This document shows, one piece after another, positions 46,201 to 54,480 of a stretch of DNA of 64,000 nucleotides; within the stretch, counting starts at the first letter, position 1, and every line of letters starts with the position of its first letter. This stretch comes from Paratinospora sagittata (Eukaryota; Streptophyta; Magnoliopsida; Ranunculales; Menispermaceae), in assembly GCA_035771175.1 (NCBI GenBank), contig CM069608.1, positions 12,282,019 to 12,346,018 of the forward strand. The letters run 5' to 3'. The notes beneath the pieces are model-generated. The model did no database searches and was not told where the DNA came from. It was given only the letters and a program-made list of their open reading frames with translations. Both the position numbers and the translations under genes were made by a program.

Positions 46201-49200
46201 TCTGATTGAGGAGACTGAGTTCATTGAAGAGAGCAAGACAAAATCATAGTTGTATAGATTATTTGCAACTAGGACAAACGGCATAGAAAAGCTATGCATA
46301 ATGCATATTGTTGAAAGAGACATCTAGAGTTCAAATAGTAGATTTTGTATTTATATGAGTCTCACCCAAGCAGGGTAATTATGAGGTTTGGTATGAAAGA
46401 GGGGCAATTATGTTAACTGAAATGAACCTGGACCCCTTAACTGGTGGATGATCGCTGCACCTAGGGGCTCCAAGATGACCATGGAACCTCTGGCTGATAG
46501 ATGGTCCAAGGAAGCAACTTAAACAATATGCCTATGACTTCTAAAACAGTGCATTATTGTCGTATGAAAGCCAAGGATAGCTCCCTATTGATGACCGCTA
46601 CTGTGATTCGTTCATGGTTCAATTGAGATAAATGGTTTTTTATTTCAACAATGTACAGACCAATTTGGAATTGTTGGCTCATATGTGAAGGCCATAATCA
46701 AATATGTGAAGGCCATAATCAAACATGTGAAGGCATGTTTTACCCTTTTAGAGAAGGTGCCTAAGGACACAAAGAACATAATATGTTCCCAATATCTAAG
46801 ACGATGTGTTATATTAACATCAAAGCTAAGGACAGCTCCTACAAATAGCAGGTAGAATGATAAATTATTGATAGACTGAAACTGAAATGGATAAATCAGT
46901 AGTCCCACATTGGAAAGATCCATCTAAAGTTGTTGAGTTAAGAATGAACGAAATTGTTACACTTAATGAGTTGATACGTCATACGTCGAGAAAGGCAATT
47001 ATACCCTTGTGTTGGAGATTATTGTACTACGAAGGACCATTACTAAGATATGGCCAAGAAGCCCAACAAGCACATGAAATCTAATATAGTGTATTAAAAG
47101 TACAAATGGTGTTTTCAGTTCAACCAATGTATCTTCAGTGTGTTTGTTTTGTGGTTGCATGCCCATTTGATGCTTTTTAAGGAAATAGCAAACCTGAGTA
47201 GAAGTTCACAAAGATATTGATGGGCCGATACTCAGATGTCCTCAAACGTGCATCTACCAAGCGCAAAGCAGCTTCATCCTGAAATCATTATGTGCCACTT
47301 CAATCACACTCACTACTCCCTAGTCACTTCATGAATGATAAGCCAATGAAGATACATCTTCTTCATCTTATCAAGAAACATGTCCTCTAGAGGAAAATAA
47401 TGAACTAAAACGGCAAGGAAATCAAACTTGATTAAATCTTTCCAAAACAAGATAAATTAAATTCATTCTGCAAAAGGAGATAAAAAAAAAAAAAGAAGAA
47501 GAGGAAATAAAATAGTTACAGGAAATTTATGCTAAAATCATTCTGTTTTTTTGTCTGTCATTTCACAATTTTTAGTTCTAGCATTAAGTTATATTTTCTT
47601 AATTTATTTTCGTAGGGGGAAGGGGTGTTGGGGGGAGCAGAGTTAGTTAAGGTATTTGCTTCTTGTATAACAGTTGAACACAAAAAAAAAAAAAAAAAAA
47701 AAAGCATGTGCACTACATATATAAGAAAAACCAGGTGAAACTATCCTTTTCCATGCAAGTTTAACAACTTTCTCTGAAAGTACAATTGCGAAAGGAAGAG
47801 ATTCAATTATCATTCCAATCCCATATTCGACTTTTTATTATACTGTAGAAGTATTCAAGCTGACATTAGCTACTCTAAAAGGGGAAAGAAAAGAACAAAA
47901 AGAACAAAAAACAGGAAGGTAATGAAAAATTTTGTGCAAGTTAAGCTAGTATCATCATTTCTAGTGATCCCAAGATTGATAAACAAAATTCTTAAGAAGT
48001 CAACTTTTTAATGGCAATTATGAACAACAGATAAGATTTCCAAGTTTCAATTTTAAACTATGCAATTCAAAAAATCAGCATCAATTGGTACGCTAAACAG
48101 GATGAACAAACTGCCTATTGAAACATAAAAAATGCCTACCTGAAGTAAAAGTACAACTTCTGAAAAAACATCTCCCATTAGAAGCAGTTGCTTTACCACA
48201 TCAGTACTTATGTTGAAAGGTATATTAGAGACTACCTGCAATTAATAGTCACAAATAGATTTATCTTCAAAAAAAAAATTTCTCCAAAACATGGAATTTA
48301 AAGACATCTCCCCAGAAAAATAGATATATTTTTCTGTTGTTGATGGTTCTAATGGGCATGCTTACATGATGTCAAAATAAAGTAGTGTGGCAATTCTTTT
48401 TTTTTTTTGACAAGAAACGAAACAATTTAAATAAATTCAAGAATATGTACAGCCTAAGATTTTTCAAGGACAAGAAGTCCTTGATGCTATGATTACAAAC
48501 AATATAAGATTGGTTCCCAACCTCTTAACCAATCATTTAACCCAAACCCATTTGAGAGTTTACATACACTAACCCACAACGAAGCTAGAAAGAAAGAGTT
48601 TTCCCAAACCCCAAGAGCATCCCTAACTTTCACCTAAAAAATCCTTGCATTCCTTTCCTTCCATACAGACCAAATGACAGCGAATAAAACTACCCTCCAA
48701 TAGTCCCATAGCTTCCTAGGGCATAAATCCTCATTGGGAAAATCCCATAGGGATTCTCCATTTGGGAAGCTTTCCCACTGCAGCTTGTCTTTCCATCTTC
48801 CCCATATACGTTTGGTGAATTCCCAATCAATTAACAGATGTTGTGTGGTCTCATTCTCCTTCATACATAGACAACACCAACTGGGAGATAAAGCCCAATG
48901 CCAGAATCTTTTTTGAAGCATATCTGCACAATTAAGGTTACCATGCGCCGCCACCCATCCTAAAAATTTGACCTTTGATGGAATATGAGCTCTCCATATG
49001 AACTTGTGTGGGAATGGGGTAAGGGTTCAGGATGAGAGTTTAGACGGTGGAGGAAGCTTTGGGAGGAAAAGGATTCTGAGTGGTGTGGAGACCAAACTAC
49101 TCTGTCAGTACCCCCCGCGAGGTCGACAACATCAAGACATCCTAGTAGGTTTGTTATGTCTTGGAGCTCTCTTTCTGTTGGGTCTCTAACTAGCCCTAGG

Positions 49201-52200
49201 TTCCAAGAGGTACCTCCTTCCTCCCGCCCGCCTGGACGAAGCACAAAAGAGCTTATGGGTAGGTTTTGTTTAGTGGATAGTCTAAATATATTTGGGAAAA
49301 GGGACTTGAAACATTCAGTACCACACCAGGCATCTTCCCAATACCTAAAGTTGTCTCCACTACCCACTTTAAGTCTGATGAGGCTAGAGAATATAGGGTA
49401 CATGGAATGGATAAATTTCCAGGGGATTCTATAAGTTGCTTTGGAAACCGGATTAGCATCTCTCAAATTGTCTTGTAGACTAATGCAAATGCAACTTCCA
49501 TACTTAGATATGCATGTCAATACAATCAGTGGAATGCTTCATGTTACAGAATATAGACTACTGCAACCTACATGGCAACATTCAAGAATCTAACATAAAT
49601 TTGTTGGAGACACCAAAGTAAATACAGTTAGTTAGGCTCTGTATGTTCTTCAACATGCAAATTTATAGTCTGTCGTTTTCCAATCCAACTATATACTTGA
49701 CTTTGTTACTCCTTTTCTTTTTGGTTGAGGACACGTGAGAGAGTAAAGGAGTCAATTGGTCAGATTTGTCCACACAGAAGTATCCAGAATTAGCTTGTTA
49801 AACTCATCACTAGAGGTTACAGTTTTGGTACTAAGGAAACAGGTTACTATTCTAATCAAGTATACCTTTAAGTGCCAGTGTACAAACTATGAGAGGCAGT
49901 GGGAAATGACTATGTCCAGAAGTACTTGGCTCTGTTTCTGTATTTGATTTCAGGTCTTACTGCACAAGTTTAGACCAAATTACCTAGGACTAGAACCTGT
50001 CATATACAAAATGGCTCAGGTTCCTAGCATTATCAAATCCAGTATGAGAAATTTTGGATAGATTGCAAGGATAATCAAATCTAATCTCAGACTGCTATTA
50101 TGCTATTATGGTTAATCAGATTACCATCATTCCATGGGCACTTGGCAGCTCTAGCTGATAGTGGAGACACTGAAGGAGCACATGGTTGATGCTCGAGAAA
50201 TGAAAACTTTTATCGATGTACTTTGATTGATCTGATGGCGTTATGACGCAGAACTGAAAGTAACTTAAGTTGATTATAGCTCAAGTGATGTTTCCTTGGG
50301 TTCAACGGTAAAGGATATAAACTATCGATTTAATGCATTACGTTATCATCAACAATATATTTTTTGACAAACCTTGCCTGTGTTTTATAAGCTAGTGAAT
50401 CAGGGAGCAGCTGAGAAATTCACCTTACTCCTAGCTGTAGAGTAGAGCTTTTGCCCAGATAAACCCGATGGACTAATAAGGAAACATGAAACGTCATAGG
50501 CATATAGCTCCTGTGGCTATTGTAAGAGAAAGGCATCTCATGGCTTCTACACTTTATCCAAGAGCTTCCTGCTAGAGGTGGCACTTTATGTGCCTTCACT
50601 GGTGTGGTCAGTTCAAAAAGCATAAAAAGTGTTATGTATTAGTCCGCTCTTGTAATGCTCCCCTAAATAATAGTTATTGTCAATCAAAGAATTAATTAAG
50701 AATTTATTCCTGGCAATTCAGTGGGTCGATGTTACAAACATAATAAGAAAAGATAAGAAAAGGACATTTCTGGTACTCATTTAAAACTTTCTTGTTACTC
50801 AGTTTATCTTATAATGTACTTGTTCGGTTGTTTCTCATGTCTTATTTAAACACATGCTTATGAGGCATATGCTTCGAGTTTTAGGCCATTAAAAGTTCAA
50901 CTAAATTGAGATGTAAAACCCATGTGTGCATAACTAGAGCTGAATCTCCCAGTAGCATAAAGTGAAATTTAATTGTTCAACAAGGCTGAAAGTTCAATAT
51001 ACCAAGGCAGAATTTCCAGATGCTATGACCAATTAAACAATTATGACTCTAATAAAGGCACACTTTTTAAGTATCTGCTGTAATTTGAATTAACAATTTA
51101 CAGTTACCACGAACTTACTATTTATAGTCGTTTCCCAATTCTCTGTTTTTCGGCAATTCAATTAAATGAAATTCAAAATTCAAAGTCAACTCAAATGCGG
51201 GTTTCACTCGGTAAGTTATAGAGCTAGACTTCTAGTAAAGTTACTTTTCAGTTTCTCAACTAAATAGTCATCGGATTCAGGAATTGTTAATTGAAAATAT
51301 AAGGGCCAGTTTGGTTTAGGATCCAAAACCAATTTTAGAAAATAAAACTTTTGAAAACAACTTCTCATAAAACAAAGAAAACAACTTTCTTAATGTTTTC
51401 TTGTTTCCTTCATGTTGACCTAAGAGGATACCCACTTTGATTTCTCCCAAGTTTTTTGATGCTAACAAAAAATATAACAAATGATGCTAATGTTTTCATT
51501 GATTATGCTTTAGCACTTGAACTAAAATAAAGATAAATACAAGATCAAATTTCTTTTAAGTCCAACAGTTCGCTCAAACAAAGACAATTTAATTACATTC
51601 AAAGTTTGGACAAGTGGACAACTTGAAGAAAAGAGGTTGACAGTCCTATGCATATCTAGAATTAGGATGTAACTTCCTACTCAATGTTGCTTAATCATTT
51701 TCAAATTACATTTGCATAAGTCTTCTTAAATTTGCATATGTTTTTCCAAAACAATGTTTAAGACTTTTTTTAACACTTAGAATTCAATCCATCATTTGCT
51801 ATAACCAACACTTGGCTAGGAGAGTGGTTAGGGGCAAAGCACCTAAATCCACTTCAGGGAGAGGTCTCAAGTTTGAGACTATGTCTCCCACCATTTGTTG
51901 GCCACCAATACTATTGGGTTTGTCCGACCGCATGGGAATAGTGTTGAGTGGGGTCCTCGATACCCATGATCTAAAAAAAAAAAATCCATCATTTCCAATG
52001 TTTTCAAAGGGTTTTAAAAGTTTTGATGACCAAATTATGTGTATTTTAATAACATTTCATCACTTCACAAAATCATGAACATTGATTTCAAAAATCGAAT
52101 TTTCCAAGTCTTGAAATACCAAACCTGTCTCAACTAGTTGACTCATTTGCAAAGGAGTCAACTTGATTCAATCGAGTTGACTAGATTGGCATTGAGTCGA

Positions 52201-54480
52201 CTCCTTCAAGCAGATATCTCTGCGCTTCATTGTAATTGTTCTAAGCGTTTAGAGCAAATATTTTCTCTTTGAGTGTTATTGGTTTGTTTCTAATTGAAAC
52301 AAATCAAGTTAAGTGATTGTGCATACTTGTGATTCCAAGGTTGGAATCAAGAGTCATAGGTTTATCCTTTACCTTAAAAAGGATCAAGTGATTCTTCCTT
52401 ATCCCACGAAAAGGAAATTATAGGTTCGTCCTTAGCCCGCAAAAGGACAGGTTTGTCTTCAACCTGTAAAAAGATATTGTAATGGTTTGATTCACACCCT
52501 TAAGGTAAATTTGAGATAGTAGAATCCTAGATTTCTTTAAGCGTGGATGTTGGAAAAGGATTTCACTTTTTTTTTCCGCACTTTACTTTATATATATTTC
52601 ATTCATGAACACTAAATAAGGATTTTTACAAGATAAAGACCATTGAATCACTTGATCTATTGAGAAAAATTTAAGTTTGTCAAAACCCGCAAAAACATCC
52701 AATTCACCCCCTTCTTGGTTGTTCATACCTTGACCAGCATTTCACAAATTCTAGGGTTGGATTCAAAAAACTGTTTTTGAGTTTATAAAATCAACTCTAC
52801 CAAACCCTTTCAAAAAGAATCTTTATTTTCAAAAACAGAAAGCATTTTTTGGATCCCAAACCAAACAAGGCCTAAGCTTTTAAAGGATAGCATTCATAAA
52901 TAAAGTTTAGGGTGGGGTGCTTTAATTTTGGAATCGAATTGCGAGTTTTCTTCCTTTATTCAGACAGACCGAACAAAGATATGTAGTAAATTGGTAAGGA
53001 CCAAATTTCCTATATCTCTATGAGCTCCTTGGAAAATGGAAGCTTTTAAAAAGGTTCAATTTAAGATAATCTAGGCCAGTCAAAGAAAAAGCTCAAAGTT
53101 CTCTAGCGTAGTGTATTTTAGAAATAAGTCCTCATCGCAAAGCTACATTTTCAATGATTATACATGTAGCCTAGTTGTGAGTTAACTTTGAGAGTAAGAC
53201 AAACGAAGACTTTTATACATTTTCTTTAATTAATCAATGATTAAATTTATACACCAACGACACTGAGATGAAGTGCTCAAGAAATCAGACTTATCCCACA
53301 ACATCTACTAAAGCAAGACAACAAAAGCAAAGTGAGATTGAGTAAAAGAACCTAAGCATAGTGGTATCCAGAGATAAAAGTTACCAATGTTTTCGCCAAG
53401 AATGTTTTATAAGGTAACAACTATTTTAATATCATGGTAGGTGTCATTATGCCTTATTCTATCAAAATAGGTTAGCTTAATCTTAGTCTCTCTAAATGTG
53501 CAAAGAAAGCCGTCAGCAATGACGCATACAAATAATCATAAAGAGATGCAAAATACTCACTTTTGCATATTTTGAGTTTTTCTCAACTGATCTATCACTT
53601 TGCATCAAAGGAACTATATGGGAACGGATGTGGCATTTTGTGAAGTCCTCTTGCAAAACCTACATTAGTTCATTGGACAGTCTCAAAGACAATTTACACA
53701 ATGATAACCACAACAAGAACTAGAATTCAGAAATATGACATCGAAAGTTGTCCAAGTACTAATATCAGATATTGGGTCAAATTTTTTCTCCCTTGTACAA
53801 AACAAACATTTCTGAAAATTAGCATGTACCGAGAGCTGTTCTACACTTGCAAATCGTTCTCTCACAAGTGCCGCCATGTGTTGATCCTGTATCTCATACA
53901 ATTGAACAATGTTACTTGCACTTCATATAAAAAAAAAAAATCGAAGGGTAAAAATTAAATGACGGATGCATGAGAAAGAACACAAGCCTTTTCAATTGCA
54001 AGAACAGTTGCACCAGCATTTATAAGAACATTAGTTAAAGAACCAGTCCCAGGTCCGATTTCTAGAACCACATCTCCTTCTTGCACATTCGCAGCACCAA
54101 CAAGCTTCTCATTAATTTCAGAATTCAACATGTAATGCTGCAGTTTTGCAGGATCATAATAAGGGGGGGCATCACCATAATGCACACCACATGTATGAAA
54201 AAAGACCCCAACGAAAATTTACACCATAGAACCTCAAAACCGTTTCTAAAAACACAATGGGTTTCGAGTTTTTAGCTTATAGTACCTGTCCCAGAGATTT
54301 TCTGGGAGTACGACACCTGGAATTGAGAGCTCGGATTGTAGCATGGTAGTCGTCTTCGACTCTAGCGTTGTTAGCCACATAGAAAAAGTTTCTTCTACTG
54401 CTCTTTACGGTATTCTGTGGCCCAAGTTGAGCAATTGGCGGGAGAGGTTGAAGAAGAAGAGAAGACATTATTAACGACAT
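19253..54480 (-). CDS. PFC1: Chloroplast-type rRNA small-subunit (16S) adenine dimethyltransferase, KsgA/Dim1 family
   Basis: Exons in coding order: 54480-54286, 54137-53988, 53886-53830, 53659-53561, 48235-48140, 47278-47194, 26456-26404, 20815-20732, 19543-19433, 19336-19253; 1,014 nt, 337 aa, every junction keeps frame. The family uses S-adenosylmethionine to dimethylate two adjacent adenines near the 3' end of small-subunit rRNA. Residues 1-50 are Ser/Arg-rich and fit a transit peptide. RTPRKSLGQHYMLN (57-70) is the family N-motif; VVLEIGPGTGSLT (88-100) binds SAM; VVSNIPFNIST (168-178) is motif IV (N-[LI]-P-[YF]); FFPQPKVDAAVV (240-251) and AFNGKRKMLRRSL (277-289) are family signatures. 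Length matches the Arabidopsis PALEFACE1 type. Intron sizes: 148, 101, 170, 5325, 861, 20737, 5588, 1188, 96 bp. Intron 2 has a GC donor. The symbol is by resemblance. Confidence 0.93.
19834..20041. mobile_element. MITE with terminal inverted repeats in intron 8 of the methyltransferase gene
   Basis: The left end tttaatacagcttttgcg and the right end, read backwards, tttggtacaacttttgca pair over about 28 bp with few mismatches; the inside is full of gcttttgg/gaagc words. Length about 208 bp. No certain target duplication, so the superfamily (hAT-like is most likely) is open. Confidence 0.6.
22437..26103 (+). mobile_element. Long solo gypsy-type LTR in intron 7, with CTTCA target duplication
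   Basis: Starts tataacgaccctcatttt (a TG start changed to TA) and ends ggggtcctgaca. Exact five-base duplication cttca at 22432-22436 and 26104-26108. Minus the hAT-like insertion (and one copy of its target duplication), the LTR is about 2.74 kb, long for an LTR. No coding region, primer-binding site or second LTR adjoins. It lies antisense to the methyltransferase gene. Confidence 0.75.
22577..23492. mobile_element. Non-autonomous hAT-like element with 8-bp target duplication
   Basis: Flanked by identical agtgcatg (22569-22576 and 23493-23500). Termini are CAAGG...CCTTG, short inverted repeats as in hAT elements. Both sub-terminal regions are rich in cgaattt/ttcgatt words (very dense at 23265-23470), which can fold back. 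No transposase frame; 916 bp. Confidence 0.75.
26104..27463. other. Intron 7 / exon 7 / intron 6 sequence without recognised elements
   Basis: Apart from exon 7 of the methyltransferase (26404-26456) I see only AT-rich intron sequence. Confidence 0.5.
27464..27603 (-). repeat. Copia family B LTR, left part (split by LINE)
   Basis: Begins tgaaaataagcaaagagg and matches, in reverse orientation, the LTR at 36577-36754 and the LTR at 37507. It is cut at 27603 by the LINE; it resumes at 31104 after the 11-bp duplication actaaactatc (27593-27603 = 31104-31114). Confidence 0.75.
27810..29043 (-). pseudogene. LINE ORF2: C-terminal zf-RVT region, broken
   Basis: Begins MALPTYYMSMFKIP in the same frame as the RT, is stopped at 28642-28644, continues in frame (FWEDRWL..., 28614 downwards) to a frameshift near 28140, and ends in the other frame at 27810. 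Visible are RIKRFLWG, WKWIWRL-like core and the Cys/His cluster CVLCKK...RLFFHCEDVRKIW of the zf-RVT domain. Confidence 0.85.
29053..30021 (-). pseudogene. LINE ORF2: reverse transcriptase
   Basis: Contains CLVPKKSKSWSLKDFWPISL, KIISKVLATRL, QSTFIEGRQILD, VDFAKAYDSVDW, GLRRGDPLSPFLF and the catalytic box LQYADE, where the family has YADD: the second Asp is changed to Glu. Frame is shared with the endonuclease part; the next in-frame stop is at 29053-29055. Confidence 0.9.
30043..31062 (-). pseudogene. LINE ORF2: endonuclease C-terminus and linker
   Basis: Starts at a Met in the middle of the APE-type endonuclease. The motifs CLAGDFNTPRF, FTWSN and SDHKPIVL (catalytic Asp-His near the end) are visible; the first half of the endonuclease is missing because of 5' truncation. 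A long linker leads to ...DGFTMAFFQHS and an in-frame stop at 30043-30045; the frame then continues into the RT. Confidence 0.85.
31074..31127. repeat. Perfect 24-bp inverted repeat at the LINE 5' junction
   Basis: Arms 31074-31097 and 31104-31127 are exact reverse complements, with a six-base spacer acacca. The right arm is family B LTR at the target site; the left arm is its inverted copy attached to the LINE 5' end. Confidence 0.95.
31104..31141 (-). repeat. Copia family B LTR, right part (after LINE)
   Basis: Continues the reverse-oriented LTR interrupted at 27603 (ctaatagaaaataacctaa matches the LTR at 43295). It directly abuts ttttca and a plus-oriented primer-binding site, so this LTR is inverted relative to the internal region that follows. 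Confidence 0.6.
31600..32480 (+). pseudogene. Family B copia gag remnant
   Basis: Starts MAGERNESLQSISVRLDGRN followed by YSYWSYVIKNFLKGKKIMG, the typical copia gag entry (UBN2-like). Frames break repeatedly; a Cys-rich piece SFCKQKGHLKS-like near 32310-32345 is the zinc-knuckle remnant. Confidence 0.65.
32898..33653. mobile_element. hAT-like non-autonomous element with 8-bp target duplication
   Basis: Flanked by attgagac at 32890-32897 and 33654-33661 (the identity extends to 11 bp, ttgattgagac, if the bases just left are counted). Termini pair loosely: cattttttaaaaaattgc and, from the right end, caaagtttaaaaatgcatg. Both ends carry gaggctt/aggcg words (32925-33030, 33600-33640). No transposase; 756 bp. 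Confidence 0.7.
33960..34440 (+). pseudogene. Family B copia integrase remnant
   Basis: In the open piece starting at 34163 the core reads SDGTVHQSFCIDTPQQNGAPERKHRHIVETARSLL then SVPNEFWGEAVLIAVHLI, the C-terminal half of a copia integrase core. Upstream (33960-34160) the beginning of the core is visible only in broken frames. Confidence 0.75.
35075..35760 (+). pseudogene. Family B copia reverse transcriptase remnant
   Basis: DPLWKQAMAKELSTLHKMTTWDLV opens the RT, followed after stops by RLVAKGF, FAPVAKM and LLLYVNDMIIIGDN, where the catalytic YVDDM has become YVNDM. Several in-frame stops. Confidence 0.8.
35940..36475 (+). pseudogene. Family B copia RNase H remnant
   Basis: Broken frames in this interval give pieces resembling the copia RNase H (for example LHVCSDATWASDHIDCKS-like, QAKHSEIDCHFTRHHL-like). 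Position just before the polypurine tract supports the call. Confidence 0.6.
36577..36754 (+). repeat. Family B copia LTR, plus orientation
   Basis: Begins ctattagagtaatattg right after the polypurine tract and ends in ctctttgcatttttttt. It abuts the first bases of an oppositely oriented family B LTR (aaaaacaatattactctaata, about 36754-36774), producing an inverted junction. Confidence 0.7.
36755..37506 (-). mobile_element. Family B copia, second copy, internally deleted, minus strand
   Basis: On the minus strand: primer-binding site at 37506-37495 (plus reads gctctgatacca), a leader with attgttcatgtgc words (37341-37420), a gag start reading MDERNYSYWNFVTKNFLKGKKIMGLCYCFIHKAINRTNE... (open 36994 to 36686), then an abrupt jump to the element's 3' end with polypurine tract and LTR start at about 36774. 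Nearly the whole coding region is deleted. Confidence 0.75.
37649..37915 (-). repeat. Family A 3' LTR
   Basis: 267 bp; lacks 9 bp (around aactgctat) present in the 5' LTR and differs by about three or four substitutions by eye. Confidence 0.92.
37923..38717 (-). pseudogene. Family A RNase H
   Basis: Follows the TAG in the same frame. [93 protein letters not shown] and the terminal NQLADMLTKGL are all typical. The frame ends at 37923 inside the polypurine tract region. Confidence 0.9.
38718..40370 (-). pseudogene. Family A integrase C-terminus and reverse transcriptase
   Basis: Continues from the frameshift: HTPQQNGVAERKN and KSYWGEAVLIAIHLINCLPS belong to the integrase end; then a Pro/Glu-rich spacer, and the [84 protein letters not shown], and the catalytic LLVFVDDIIMTGNN. 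The frame is closed by a single TAG at 38718-38720 where a Lys or Arg codon is expected. Confidence 0.9.
40363..42294 (-). pseudogene. Family A gag-protease-integrase frame (first part of pol)
   Basis: Read from MSVTSEIVQTEDTIDKIEKG (42294) it gives 643 codons. Gag: YRLDGKNYLKWSQLVRTFL, IWDAVHQTYS, LWQELDHY. The zinc knuckle reads CTYCQKTRHTREKYW: the final Cys of C-x2-C-x4-H-x4-C is Tyr, and the usual Gly is Arg, so it is likely defective. Protease: WVIDSGATDHMTN (active Asp). GAG-pre-integrase H-H/C-C: HHRRLGHPS...CEVCELAKH. Integrase core: FDLIHSDIWGPSP, FIDDCTRVSWIFLLKQKS. The frame ends at 40363 after a one-base insertion near 40370; the integrase continues in another frame. Starts further upstream (42927) fall in the leader. 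Confidence 0.88.
42295..43006 (-). other. Family A untranslated leader rich in TCGCGAT words
   Basis: Between the primer-binding site and the gag start. The part at 42530-42760 repeats gatcgcgatt, tggcgatttgcag and gcagacg words many times; TCGCGA is palindromic. An AAG/GAA-rich tract (42320-42480) follows. The frame that becomes gag stays open for about 210 codons upstream of the conserved start, probably because these words lack stops. Confidence 0.6.
43019..43294 (-). repeat. Family A 5' LTR
   Basis: 276 bp. On the minus strand it begins tgttgagatttgtttcc and ends ttttcttaaca. The first third consists of ggaaacaaatct / ggaaataaatcc words. Confidence 0.92.
43326..44121. other. Intron 6 sequence, nothing recognised
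   Basis: No open frame or terminal repeat found between the family B LTR and the next solo LTR. Confidence 0.4.
44122..44397 (+). mobile_element. Solo LTR of copia family A, plus orientation
   Basis: Starts tgttgagatttgtttcc and ends ttttcttaaca; closely matches 43019-43294 in reverse. Flanking five bases (tctgt / cttat) do not match, so a target duplication is not visible. Confidence 0.88.
44398..47193. other. Intron 6 sequence, low-copy or unrecognised
   Basis: No coding frame with a recognisable domain. A run agtcccacattggaaag at about 46900 recalls some plant LTR starts but lacks supporting structure. A short tandem repeat is at 46678-46736. Confidence 0.4.
46678..46736. repeat. Tandem repeat, unit about 21-22 bp, 2.7 copies
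   Basis: Unit atatgtgaaggccataatca, twice nearly exact, third copy acatgtgaaggcatg truncated. Confidence 0.85.
48397..49517 (-). mobile_element. LINE 3' fragment in intron 4
   Basis: A 12-base T run at 48397-48408 marks the poly(A) tail of a minus-strand LINE. It keeps only the C-terminal part of ORF2: ISKYGS..., PWKFIHSMYP, FRYWEDAWCG, VDLAGGTDRVVWSP, then after a break WVAAHGNLNCADML, CCLCMKENETTQHLLIDWEFTKRIW (zf-RVT Cys/His cluster) and VIWSVWKERNARIF. Severe 5' truncation; at least one stop/frameshift near 48955. It is a different copy from the LINE at 27604 (little identity). Confidence 0.88.
49518..51302. other. Intron 4 sequence, nothing recognised
   Basis: No coding frame, terminal repeats or RNA motif could be supported. 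Confidence 0.4.
51303..52872. mobile_element. Tourist/PIF-Harbinger-type MITE, split by a solo LTR
   Basis: The left terminus gggccagtttggtttaggat and, from the right end, ggccttgtttggtttgggat form long terminal inverted repeats starting GGGCC..GTTTGG, the usual Tourist style. Three-base target duplication taa on both sides (51300-51302 and 52873-52875) agrees with PIF/Harbinger. Without the LTR the MITE is about 240 bp. Confidence 0.75.
51413..52739 (+). mobile_element. Solo LTR, copia (SIRE-like) type, inside the MITE
   Basis: Starts tgttgacctaagagg and ends in the caattcacccccttcttgg...ccagca style; 1,327 bp. Possible target duplication cttca / tttca (four of five bases). It contains a small word array, gttgactc/gagtcaac/gtcgactcc (52136-52204). 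Similar start to the LTRs at 5168-8383 (reverse) and 55394. Confidence 0.65.
52873..53560. other. Intron 4 sequence next to exon 4, nothing recognised
   Basis: AT-rich; no element or frame supported. Confidence 0.4.
53887..53987 (-). other. GC-AG intron (intron 2 of the methyltransferase gene)
   Basis: Homology requires ...VLAIEK / DQHMAALVRERF. On the minus strand the exon ends attgaaaag and the intron starts gcttgtgttc; the acceptor is gagatacag before gatcaacac. The nearby GT (four bases in) would shift the frame. The donor AG/GCTTGT is a weak GC site. Confidence 0.8.

Noticed and set aside
46890..47085. Cassandra-type element (agtcccacattgg start) carrying a 5S RNA
   Set aside because: No 5S promoter boxes follow and no paired LTR was found; only the short start is similar.
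53955..54185. 76-codon frame starting MHYGDAPPYYD as a separate methyltransferase-like gene
   Set aside because: It is exon 2 read through into both introns; the true junctions are at 54137 and 53988.
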